Translations under genes and position numbers: made by a program
From: Cyclobacteriaceae bacterium
GTDB lineage: Bacteria; Bacteroidota; Bacteroidia; Cytophagales; Cyclobacteriaceae
NCBI GenBank assembly: GCA_019751475.1
Contig: JAIENH010000299.1
Location: forward strand, 1 to 6,532
Length of the DNA stretch: 6,532 nt
Direction of reading: 5' to 3'
Shown here: in pieces, positions 1 to 5,677 of the stretch
Layout of the letters: each line of letters opens with the position of its first letter
Position numbering within the stretch: position 1 is the first letter of the stretch
Notes under the pieces: model-generated
The model's database searches: none
Told to the model about the DNA's origin: nothing
What the model saw: the letters and a program-made list of their open reading frames with translations, nothing else

Positions 1-95
1 AGCAGCCTTGCGTGGTCTCTTAGGTAACTCAACTTAGCTTCGGTTATCATTCGGAGCCGCTCTACTCTCTTCTCTAATTCCTGAATTGAAATCAC
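1..95 (-). CDS. 5' end of an unidentified protein, cut by the window edge
   Basis: A minus-strand frame opens after a TAG and reads from a GTG at 95 (in-frame ATG at 50) to the window edge without a stop, about 31 codons. The other two minus frames and all three plus frames are interrupted within the same stretch. The peptide begins VISIQELEKRVERLRMI, rich in Glu, Lys, Arg and Leu and resembling a coiled-coil or helical N-terminus, which is more protein-like than chance. A -7-like box TATCTTTA lies at 124-117 (one mismatch to TAnnTTTG) but I see no matching -33 element. The start codon is uncertain and no family can be named from so short a piece. It lies 62 nt downstream of metZ on the same strand, beyond a stem-loop. 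Confidence 0.4.
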   Translation of the reverse strand, partial: MISIQELEKRVERLRMITEAKLSYLRDHARL

Positions 96-126
96 AGTTT
101 TTGCCGTTTGATTCTATAAAGATATG

Positions 127-157
127 GAAAAGCGACTAAATAAATGGATCGCTCTTC
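127..157 (-). terminator. stem-loop directly after metZ, possible weak terminator
   Basis: Starting at the base after the metZ stop codon, the minus strand can fold GAAGAGCGA (157-149) against TCGCTTTTC (135-127), nine pairs including one G-T wobble, around a 13-nt AT-rich loop. The 3' arm is itself T-rich and is followed by CATATCTTTA rather than a clean T-tract. Position and stem length suit a transcription end or an mRNA-stabilising structure. The poor U-run keeps the terminator call tentative. Confidence 0.4.
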
Positions 158-1333
158 TCATTTAGAATTACTAATTGCCTGCGTCACATCCTCCTCCACA
201 TCCTGAATATTCTCCAATCCTACTGAAATACGAATGAGCCCTGGAGTGATGCCTACGGCAGTGCGCTCGGCATCGGTGAGCTTGGAGTGAGTGGTAGAGG
301 CTGGGTGAGTAGCGATAGTGCGTGTGTCTCCCAGGTTGGCAGAGTGGGAAATCATCTTCAAGGCATTTAAGAACTTTCGGCCCCGCTCAATGCCTTCTGC
401 AATCTCAAACGTAACAAGTCCGCCACCCAGCCGCATTTGCTTTCTAGCCAAGGCGTGTTGAGGATGAGAAGCGAGGAAAGGATACTTCACGACCAAGACT
501 TCTGGATGATTCTCTAAATGCCTGGCAAGTGTATGTGCATTTTCGCAATGACGTTCCATACGTATGGCTAACGTCTCAAGGCTCTTCGATAGTATCCAGC
601 CATTGAAAGGCGACATAGAAGGGCCCGTGTGTCGGGCAAAGAATCGGATCTCCTTGATCAGTTCTTTGGTGCCAAGAACGGCTCCGCCTACGACCCTGCC
701 CTGACCATCAATAAATTTTGTGGCTGAATGTGTTACAAGGTGCGCTCCCCACTTAGCAGGATTTTGCAAGTACGGAGTAGCAAAACAATTGTCCACATTT
801 AATATGATGTTGCGCCTTTTGGCTAAGGCACCCAACCACTCCAGGTCAAGAATGTCCAGTGCCGGGTTCGAAGGAGTCTCAACAAAAATCATCCGGGTAT
901 TGGGCTGTATTTTATCTTCCCACTGCTGGGGTCCTTCAGTAATGTCTGCATAGGTGTGCGAGATACCTACACGTGGAAACAAGACGGTGAGAATCTGGTG
1001 AGTTGATCCAAAAAGTGAGCGCGAGGCAAGCACGTGATCGCCTGATCGCAGCAAAGCCGCCATGCTGCTGTACATAGCAGCCATACCCGAGGCGGTGGCA
1101 ATCCCATCTTCAGTACCCTCCAGCAGACAAAGCTTCTGAATAAATTCGGTGGTGTTTGGATTTGAAAACCGAGTATAAATGTTCCCCGGCACCTCATCAG
1201 CAAAGAGGGCGCGTGCCTGCTCAGCATCTTCAAATACAAAACTGGATGTCAGGTACAAGGGCACAGAGTGCTCACGATACTGTGAGCGCTCCTGTTGGGC
1301 GCGTATGGCTTGGGTCTCGAAATTATTGCTCAT
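158..1333 (-). CDS. metZ: O-succinylhomoserine sulfhydrylase (PLP-dependent trans-sulfuration enzyme)
   Basis: The 391-residue product belongs to the Cys/Met metabolism PLP-dependent family. The PLP Schiff-base lysine is K206 in HSATKFIDGQGR; the DGQGR that follows is typical of MetZ rather than MetB or MetC. Other family marks are YTRFSNPN (53-60, cofactor phosphate region of the neighbouring subunit), ASGMAA (81-86), D181 in VDNCFATPYLQ, and the C-terminal RISVGLENIQDVEED block. By family knowledge the enzyme joins O-succinyl-homoserine with sulfide to give homocysteine, one step before methionine, in the cytoplasm as a tetramer. The length is normal for the family. I start at the ATG at 1333 because homology-like sequence begins there; the frame is open to 1366 but the 11 extra residues are unlike the family. 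The start overlaps the end of the symporter gene by 11 nt, so translation is probably coupled. MetY or cystathionine gamma-synthase activity is the main alternative. Confidence 0.9.
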   Translation of the reverse strand: MSNNFETQAIRAQQERSQYREHSVPLYLTSSFVFEDAEQARALFADEVPGNIYTRFSNPNTTEFIQKLCLLEGTEDGIATASGMAAMYSSMAALLRSGDHVLASRSLFGSTHQILTVLFPRVGISHTYADITEGPQQWEDKIQPNTRMIFVETPSNPALDILDLEWLGALAKRRNIILNVDNCFATPYLQNPAKWGAHLVTHSATKFIDGQGRVVGGAVLGTKELIKEIRFFARHTGPSMSPFNGWILSKSLETLAIRMERHCENAHTLARHLENHPEVLVVKYPFLASHPQHALARKQMRLGGGLVTFEIAEGIERGRKFLNALKMISHSANLGDTRTIATHPASTTHSKLTDAERTAVGITPGLIRISVGLENIQDVEEDVTQAISNSK

Positions 1334-2714
1334 GTATTTCTTTGTTCTTCCAATACAAACTTCCACCTATCAAGGCAAATAAACTCATCATCGTGGCGGG
1401 TATCAGGCTGGGGATATCACTCACAACAAAAAACTCCATCATCACCCAGGTGAAAAATCCTGCAAACATAGAAAGCATCGCTCCCGCTCCACTGGCTTTC
1501 TTCCAATACAAACCTAGCACTAATGAAGCAAACAAGGTGACAAGACTCAAGACAGACGACTCGCCTACCAATTCATAAATATTTGATCGCATACAAGCCA
1601 TAGCAGTAGCAATGGCACTGAAAAGCAGCACTGAAATGCGCGTCAATAGAAGCATCTGTTTGTCGGTAAGTTTTTCGCTCAGCAGTGGTCGCACGAGGTT
1701 CTCTGAGAAAATAGCGGCTGGGGCGAGGATGGCTGAACTGGTAGTACTCATGATTGCCGACAGCAGCGAACCAAAAAATAAAATCTGCACCGCCAATCCT
1801 GTATGCTGAAGCACCATATTTGGAAGGGCTAATTGAGTATCACCTTGTATTTGATTGGGGTAAAGATGCTTTGTACATAGACTGATAAAGAGTGGAAGCA
1901 TGGCTACGGTAAGGTAAAGAATGGCTGCGTAGTAGCATGAACGCACGGCCGTATTGGCCGATCCCGAAGACATTGATCGTTGAAAAACATCTTGCGAAGG
2001 AATAGACCCCAGGCCCAGCACCGACCAGGCCGCGAGATACGTTGTTACCTCTTTCCATTCAGGCTTTGGCAGAAACCGGAAGTTCTCCGGGTGTACTTCA
2101 CTCAGCACTACGGAAACTCCACCTGCTTCTTTGGCCAGCACATAGGCCAAGGCTGCCATACCGGCAATGATGATAATGCTCTGAATGAAGTCAGTAATGG
2201 AGATAGCCCACATGCCCCCGATGTACGTGTAAAAGGTGACAACAAAAGCGCTGATGATTACTCCTTGCCACACCTCCAGGCCCGTAATGACATTTAGGAT
2301 AAGACCCATAGCTACCAGTTGAGCCGCGATGTAACCTACATAGGGAGGAGCCAGGAAAAAACTGGCGACTAACTCAGTCTTCTTGCCGTAGCGTACCTCA
2401 AAGAAATCGCCCAGCGTAAGCAAATTCATGTTGTAAAGTTTGCGTGCGAAGAACATCCCAAACAAAAAAAGACAGAGTGCCGCACCAAACGGGTCTTCAA
2501 TCACGGCATACAACCCTCCTTTTAAGAACTCAGAGGAAGCGCCAAAGACTGTCTCAGAACCAAACCAAGTGGCAAACAAAGCGGAGGAGCTGAGCAAAAT
2601 CGGGAGGCTTCGACCAGCGAGCATGAAGTCACCGGAGGTCTTTACTTTGCGTGAAGCTATGTACCCGATGAGAACGGTGAGTACCAGATAAGCAATGACG
2701 GAGCCGAGGAGCAA
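1323..2714 (-). CDS. SSS-family sodium:solute symporter, substrate unknown
   Basis: A 463-residue, strongly hydrophobic protein with about 13 predicted membrane helices, the usual size of the sodium:solute symporter (SSS, LeuT-fold) family. Visible family blocks are SGDFMLAGRSLP (27-38) after the first helix, GGMWAISITDFIQ (166-178), GSIPSQDVFQRSMSS (236-250) and SAIMSTTSSAILAPAAIFSENL-type sequence at 319-340, whose Ser/Thr cluster corresponds to the sodium-site helix. It should import a small solute with Na+ across the inner membrane. The substrate cannot be deduced; the overlap with metZ hints at an amino acid or related metabolite but that is inference. The start appears to be TTG at 2714: upstream codons run to a TAA without any ATG or GTG, and the first helix needs only a few residues before it. 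A Bacteroidota-type promoter sits just upstream. The gene is intact. Confidence 0.88.
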   Translation of the reverse strand: MLLGSVIAYLVLTVLIGYIASRKVKTSGDFMLAGRSLPILLSSSALFATWFGSETVFGASSEFLKGGLYAVIEDPFGAALCLFLFGMFFARKLYNMNLLTLGDFFEVRYGKKTELVASFFLAPPYVGYIAAQLVAMGLILNVITGLEVWQGVIISAFVVTFYTYIGGMWAISITDFIQSIIIIAGMAALAYVLAKEAGGVSVVLSEVHPENFRFLPKPEWKEVTTYLAAWSVLGLGSIPSQDVFQRSMSSGSANTAVRSCYYAAILYLTVAMLPLFISLCTKHLYPNQIQGDTQLALPNMVLQHTGLAVQILFFGSLLSAIMSTTSSAILAPAAIFSENLVRPLLSEKLTDKQMLLLTRISVLLFSAIATAMACMRSNIYELVGESSVLSLVTLFASLVLGLYWKKASGAGAMLSMFAGFFTWVMMEFFVVSDIPSLIPATMMSLFALIGGSLYWKNKEIHEQ

Positions 2715-2730
2715 CGATGGGTGTTTCGGA

Positions 2731-2761
2731 CAAAAATAGAATGAAAATGATTATTTTCTAA
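2731..2761 (-). promoter_or_regulatory. Bacteroidota-type promoter for the symporter-metZ operon
   Basis: The minus strand carries TATTTTTG at 2738-2731, a full match to the Bacteroidota -7 consensus TAnnTTTG. Nineteen nt upstream is TTAG (2761-2758), three of four bases of the -33 TTTG element. Transcription would start near 2725, giving a leader of only about 10 nt before the TTG start at 2714. The short leader is unusual and leaves open a slightly different start site. Confidence 0.5.
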
Positions 2762-2764
2762 TCT

Positions 2765-2794
2765 CCAGTACATGCTGGTGTACACAAGTTTGTG
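2765..2794. other. two small inverted repeats upstream of the symporter promoter
   Basis: CCAGTACATGCTGG at 2765-2778 has CCAG/CTGG arms around TACATG, and CACAAGTTTGTG at 2783-2794 has CACAA/TTGTG arms. They lie just above the -33-like element and could be protein-binding sites. The arms are only 4-5 bp, so chance is a serious alternative. Confidence 0.2.
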
Positions 2795-2809
2795 AGAGTC
2801 TATGCGCAA

Positions 2810-2878
2810 GGCTAAAGTCTACTAACCCACGACTTCAGTCGTGGGGAACCAAGAACAAAGCAAAAGACGGCTTTAGCC
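2810..2878. repeat. REP-like nested inverted repeat (IS200/IS605-type hairpin)
   Basis: The inner part is CCCACGACTTCAGTCGTGGG (2826-2845), an 8-bp stem with a TTCA loop (9 bp if drawn as a near-perfect palindrome). Around it, GGCTAAAG(TCT) at 2810-2820 pairs with (AGACGG)CTTTAGCC at 2865-2878, giving an outer 8-bp stem plus TCT/AGA. Hairpins with a CACGACT/AGTCGTG stem and GGCTAAAG-like flanks are, to my recollection, common as dispersed REP-like palindromes and IS200/IS605 subterminal hairpins in Bacteroidota. There is no transposase here. It lies between two operons, but no T-run follows the inner hairpin on either strand, so a terminator role is not supported. Confidence 0.6.
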
Positions 2879-2927
2879 AAATAACTATAAACGGACGAGT
2901 GCAAAACTGTTGGGACTCAATGCAAGG

Positions 2928-3809
2928 CTACTTCTGCTTCTTTAGCTGGAATGTGCGGGTTACGTTAAAGCCTAAGTGAATATCACCATTGAAGAAATCT
3001 CCAGTGGTTTCGGTTAGATAAGCACGCTCGGTGAGTCCTCGGGTGTTGGTCATCACTAATTGAAAAACATGACCACCTGTCTCAATATCAACGCCAAAAC
3101 CGAGTGGGTTGTAATATGGATTACCTGGCACAACATCAAACCGATGGTAATACTCAGATGTAAGCGCAATGCTGCGCGTGACTTTTAGCCGTCCGCCAAT
3201 ACCCAAGGCAACCTGGTCATTCTTTTCGATAGATTTGTCTACCAGGTTTTTGTGTACGAAAGTCGGCATGAGTTGAAGGGAGAGATTGGAGTTTATCTTT
3301 CGTGCAATCAGCAATTGGCCTGTGTATGAGAGGCGATCATTAAACTGAATATCAAACGTTGCGTCTTCCTTGCGGGGAGATGTCTTGACACCAGCAATAC
3401 CAAAAGCTGTGATGGTGACGGGCATACTTCGGGCAACGCTGCTTTGACTGACAACTTTGTAGCGAAGGTAGCCATCCATTGTTTTATCAACAGAGTTTCG
3501 CCCCATGCCCACATTGAGTCTATCTGTTATCCCATATTCCAAACCAATGCGCACGTAGGCCTGATCTAATCCAAAAAGTTCGTACGCCCCGCTGTTGATG
3601 CGGCCAAACCGGTGAGCAAAAATAAACTCCAACTCACCCCGTCCCCTGGTTTCTACCGTCTGTCCGTTGATGAGTCTTGATCCTTTAAAAGTTGCAGCAG
3701 TATATTCGGTTGATGGCTTGGTGGTCTTCTCCAATTCATTGAGGAGATCTTGTCCATACAAGCTTGTAGAAAAAAGTAACAGCAAGGCCGCAAGTCTATT
3801 TTGCTTCAT
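2928..3809 (-). CDS. DUF5777-like outer-membrane beta-barrel protein
   Basis: From the ATG at 3809 the product has 293 residues. Residues 1-19 form a signal peptide (MKQNRLAALLLLFSTSLYG, then QDLL). The rest alternates short amphipathic strands with polar turns, as in an outer-membrane barrel: RGELEFIFAHRFGRI (58-71), YVRIGLEYGITDRLNVGMG (85-103), GYLRYKVV (113-120), QLLIARKINSNLSLQLMPTF (165-184), LGIGGRLKVTRSIALTSEYYHRF (202-224), TGGHVFQLVMTNTRGLTERAY (244-264) and DIHLGFNVTRTFQL near the C-terminus. The TGGHVFQL and GDIHLGFN blocks match my memory of the DUF5777 family, a Bacteroidota barrel family of unknown function. The frame is open to 3890, but only the internal Met gives a signal peptide. 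Its start overlaps the end of the YceI gene by 14 nt, implying translational coupling and a shared role. What passes through or binds the barrel is unknown. Confidence 0.8.
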   Translation of the reverse strand: MKQNRLAALLLLFSTSLYGQDLLNELEKTTKPSTEYTAATFKGSRLINGQTVETRGRGELEFIFAHRFGRINSGAYELFGLDQAYVRIGLEYGITDRLNVGMGRNSVDKTMDGYLRYKVVSQSSVARSMPVTITAFGIAGVKTSPRKEDATFDIQFNDRLSYTGQLLIARKINSNLSLQLMPTFVHKNLVDKSIEKNDQVALGIGGRLKVTRSIALTSEYYHRFDVVPGNPYYNPLGFGVDIETGGHVFQLVMTNTRGLTERAYLTETTGDFFNGDIHLGFNVTRTFQLKKQK

Positions 3810-4338
3810 AAGGTTTAAAAGTAAAGTCAATGGAAATTTCAATTTCTTCTGCAATGTTTTTCCATAGTAGCTGAGGACGGGGAACTTCATAGTCTTCCAG
3901 TTTCACCATAAATTTTGACTTCATGGTAATTTTATTACCCTCCACTTCGAATGTTCCTGGCACGTCAATATCCTTTGTGATGCCGTGAATGGTAAGTTTA
4001 CCCTGTGCCTTCACAGACTGTGCACCAGTGCCAGTCATTTGATAGTCTATAATCTTTCCTTGAAAAGTAGATTTCGGATACTTTTCAGAATCCATATACT
4101 TTTCGTTGAAGTGCTCCTGCATCAACTTCTTATCAAACTTAAATTCCTTAATGGGAAAGGAGAAGGCAATCTCTCCAGTCTCGCTGTTGAAAATGGAACT
4201 GGATTTGGCGTTGTCGGCTTTGATATCTTCGATTGTGGCTTTGGAAAAGAATGACACGGCTGATTTCTCTGCTATAAATTTCTGGGCCTGAACTACGACC
4301 GTGCAGGTGCAGAACAAGAGTATTAAAGACTTCTTCAT
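3796..4338 (-). CDS. YceI-family secreted lipid/isoprenoid-binding protein
   Basis: A 180-residue protein with a signal peptide at 1-18 (cleavage expected after VQA, mature Q19), so it should be periplasmic or outer-membrane associated. The mature part is a YceI domain of normal length: SAVSFFSKATIEDIKA near the N-terminus, HFNEKYMDSEKYPKSTFQGKI (76-96), GKLTIHGITKDIDVPGTF (113-130) and MKSKFMVKLEDYEVPRPQL (139-157). By family knowledge YceI proteins are lipocalin-like barrels, and structures have held long isoprenoid chains such as polyprenyl phosphate or ubiquinone-8. The ligand here is not visible from sequence. It follows the haem-like lipoprotein gene by 10 nt and overlaps the barrel gene, so the three are almost surely one operon. 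No defect is seen. Confidence 0.9.
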   Translation of the reverse strand: MKKSLILLFCTCTVVVQAQKFIAEKSAVSFFSKATIEDIKADNAKSSSIFNSETGEIAFSFPIKEFKFDKKLMQEHFNEKYMDSEKYPKSTFQGKIIDYQMTGTGAQSVKAQGKLTIHGITKDIDVPGTFEVEGNKITMKSKFMVKLEDYEVPRPQLLWKNIAEEIEISIDFTFKPYEAK

Positions 4339-4348
4339 TCAAGTGGCA

Positions 4349-5164
4349 TTAATTGTTTATGGCGCCATCATCTACCCAACATGCAATCAAATCAATTTGA
4401 TTCTGCGTAAGCACTCGCCCAAGTGGCATGGTCCGGTTTCCGGTGCGGGTCTTGATGCTTAGGGCAGCTGATTTTACATTACTAAAGTTAGTGTAGTCGC
4501 GCGAGCCGGTGCCTGCATCGTGGCATCCACTGAGTGTGCAATTGGTGGTGACTATAGGCGAGATATCATTAGCATAGCTTATGGAGGTGCGGCCACGTTC
4601 TACAGTAGCATTGACAGTGCGTTGGCAGTCGTTAGAGTCTTTGATATAAAGTACATAGGTGCCGTGCTTCAAGTTGGTGAAACTCGTAGAAGTACCAAAG
4701 GTGGTATTGCCAAGCTTAACCTGATAAGGTTCTTCGCCACCTGATGGAGCAATCATAATCGCACCATTATCAGTAAGACATTGTGAATCGGCCGATGTAC
4801 TTACCGCAGCTGATAAGGTCGAGTTATTGGCCACAATGTCTACTTCCAATGTTGCCGTACACCCTTTGGCATCTTTGGTAGTAATTTCATAAAGGCCAGG
4901 AGCAAGCTTATCAAATGCCGGATTGGTTTGATAAATGCCATCGGCAATTTTATAGTCGTACGGAGCTGTGCCTCCTGAAGAAGTAACTGAAAGCGTGCCG
5001 TCAATAGCCTTGCAACTGGTAGCATTTGTTTTATTCGCTAAAGCCAATGCTAACGTAGACCGACCGCAATCAAAGCTCGTAGGTAACTCCTTGTACTCGC
5101 AGGAATATATGACAAATCCTACCAGCGCTACCAACCATAGACTTTTCACATTTTTACTTTTCAT
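4349..5164 (-). CDS. lipoprotein with two SprB-like repeats and a CX4CH cytochrome-c-like domain
   Basis: A 271-residue protein from the ATG at 5164; a TTG two codons earlier is less likely. Residues 8-21 are hydrophobic and end in VIYSC, giving C22 as a probable lipidation site although Tyr at -2 is not a classic lipobox. Two SprB-like repeats follow: about 51-102 (IDGTLSVTSSGGTAPYDYKI, then LAPGLYEITTKDAKGC) and 129-180 (DNGAIMIAPSGGEEPYQVKL, then LKHGTYVLYIKDSNDC). Residues 196-271 form a small domain opening SYANDISPIVTTNC, with C209-TLSG-C214-H215, a haem c-type CX4CH motif. M246 in TMPLGR could be a distal ligand, and the end reads IDLIACWVDDGAINN. I infer a surface or periplasm-facing lipoprotein that may bind covalent haem. 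It heads the operon with YceI and the barrel. It is a paralogue of the lipoprotein gene ending at 5678. Haem binding is unproven. Confidence 0.8.
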   Translation of the reverse strand: MKSKNVKSLWLVALVGFVIYSCEYKELPTSFDCGRSTLALALANKTNATSCKAIDGTLSVTSSGGTAPYDYKIADGIYQTNPAFDKLAPGLYEITTKDAKGCTATLEVDIVANNSTLSAAVSTSADSQCLTDNGAIMIAPSGGEEPYQVKLGNTTFGTSTSFTNLKHGTYVLYIKDSNDCQRTVNATVERGRTSISYANDISPIVTTNCTLSGCHDAGTGSRDYTNFSNVKSAALSIKTRTGNRTMPLGRVLTQNQIDLIACWVDDGAINN

Positions 5165-5217
5165 AGTCAAGTTTCAAGGTAAACTTTTCTGATCAATACA
5201 TACCAAAATCCGGCCAG

Positions 5218-5233
5218 CTGTTTTGCAAAACAG
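5218..5233. promoter_or_regulatory. perfect 16-nt palindrome upstream of the lipoprotein-YceI-barrel operon
   Basis: CTGTTTTGCAAAACAG is exactly self-complementary over 16 nt and sits 54 nt before the ATG at 5164, where an operator would be expected. Its TTTTG on the minus strand lies 23 nt before TATGTATTG and could also be part of a -33 region. Symmetry and position suggest a dimeric regulator site; which regulator is unknown. Confidence 0.4.
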
Positions 5234-5344
5234 AGCAATTACCTAAGATTGAGGTAGGCAATTTGGCTACTCGCTTAGTGAAGTATGAGTTAAGAGCTGA
5301 TCTCTATTTGTTGCAATGGAAATTGCCCGTTTGAAAGTGGGGCT

Positions 5345-5381
5345 AAAAAAGAAAATCCCCCAAAGTCCTTGACCCCAGGGG
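5345..5381 (-). terminator. terminator-like hairpin after the 67-residue membrane protein gene
   Basis: On the minus strand CCCC (5381-5378) can pair with GGGG (around 5360-5357), with an inner GTC/GAC pairing across an AAG loop, followed at once by GATTTTCTTTTTT (5356-5345 region), a strong T-run. It is about 86 nt downstream of the stop at 5467. The stem is interrupted by an internal loop, so the call rests mainly on the GC arms plus T-run. Confidence 0.4.
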
Positions 5382-5466
5382 AAATTCTTGTCTATAGTTG
5401 GCTTTAATCTGATACTAAAGTAGGCTGGAGCCAGAACACCCGAAATTTCAGATCGATTGACTGAAT

Positions 5467-5670
5467 TTATGGCTGGTGAATGGTTGATTTTGCCGATGAA
5501 GTGCTATCGGGGGTTGGCAATGCTCGTAAGGAATCAGCAATTGATGGGTTTTCTTTCTTTGTTTTCTTTCCCGGAAAGGTGGTTTTACTGCTGATATCAT
5601 AGGTAAGCCATATCATCGCTGCCGCGAATGTAATAGCCATGATTCTAAACACCCGATTTCGTCCTTTCAT
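5467..5670 (-). CDS. small single-pass membrane protein of unknown function
   Basis: A 67-residue product from the ATG at 5670. The N-terminus is basic (MKGRNRVFR), then a hydrophobic helix spans about residues 8-24 (FRIMAITFAAAMIWLTY), followed by a Lys-rich patch (GKKTKKE) and a Ser/Pro/Thr-rich tail ending TIHQP. The basic-before-helix pattern predicts an N-in, C-out membrane anchor; an uncleaved signal sequence is equally possible. I recognise no family. It begins 7 nt after the stop of the lipoprotein gene ending at 5678, so the two should be co-transcribed and perhaps co-translated. The frame continues upstream to 5697, but that would overlap the preceding gene and adds residues without any clear signal. 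That it is real rests on operon placement and the well-formed membrane segment. Confidence 0.6.
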   Translation of the reverse strand: MKGRNRVFRIMAITFAAAMIWLTYDISSKTTFPGKKTKKENPSIADSLRALPTPDSTSSAKSTIHQP

Positions 5671-5677
5671 AAGTAGG

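Larger units (their letters stand above)
5165..5466. other. gene-free stretch between the two lipoprotein operons
   Basis: No coding frame here looks real on either strand. It holds a terminator-like hairpin at its distal side (5345-5381) for the upstream operon and a perfect palindrome (5218-5233) about 54 nt before the start of the lipoprotein gene at 5164. The promoter for that gene should lie here, but I find no convincing TAnnTTTG box; a weak candidate is TATGTATTG just downstream of the palindrome. Confidence 0.6.

Noticed and set aside
1334..1366. Longer metZ start (11 extra residues)
   Set aside because: It would deepen the overlap with the symporter gene to 44 nt and adds residues unlike the family; the ATG at 1333 begins the normal N-terminus.
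1156..1578. 140-codon plus-strand open frame spanning the metZ/symporter junction
   Set aside because: It lies antisense to two clearly conserved genes, and its translation has no coherent domain, signal or membrane pattern.
1980..2297. 105-codon plus-strand open frame inside the symporter gene
   Set aside because: Antisense to conserved transmembrane coding sequence; low-complexity, unrecognisable translation.
2826..2845. Inner hairpin as a rho-independent terminator
   Set aside because: The stem is strong, but no run of T follows on either strand, and the nested outer repeat fits a REP-like element better.
3810..3890. Longer start for the barrel protein (27 extra residues)
   Set aside because: It would place the signal peptide internally and overlap the YceI gene by 95 nt; the ATG at 3809 gives a standard signal peptide.
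3985..4291. Plus-strand open frames (up to 89 codons) opposite the YceI gene
   Set aside because: The minus-strand YceI protein explains the codon structure, and these are its mirror frames.
4340..4429. 10-nt direct repeat CAAGTGGCAT at 4340-4349 and 4420-4429
   Set aside because: One copy encodes part of the MPLG motif and the other spans a gene junction; two copies of 10 nt are too little to support more than chance.
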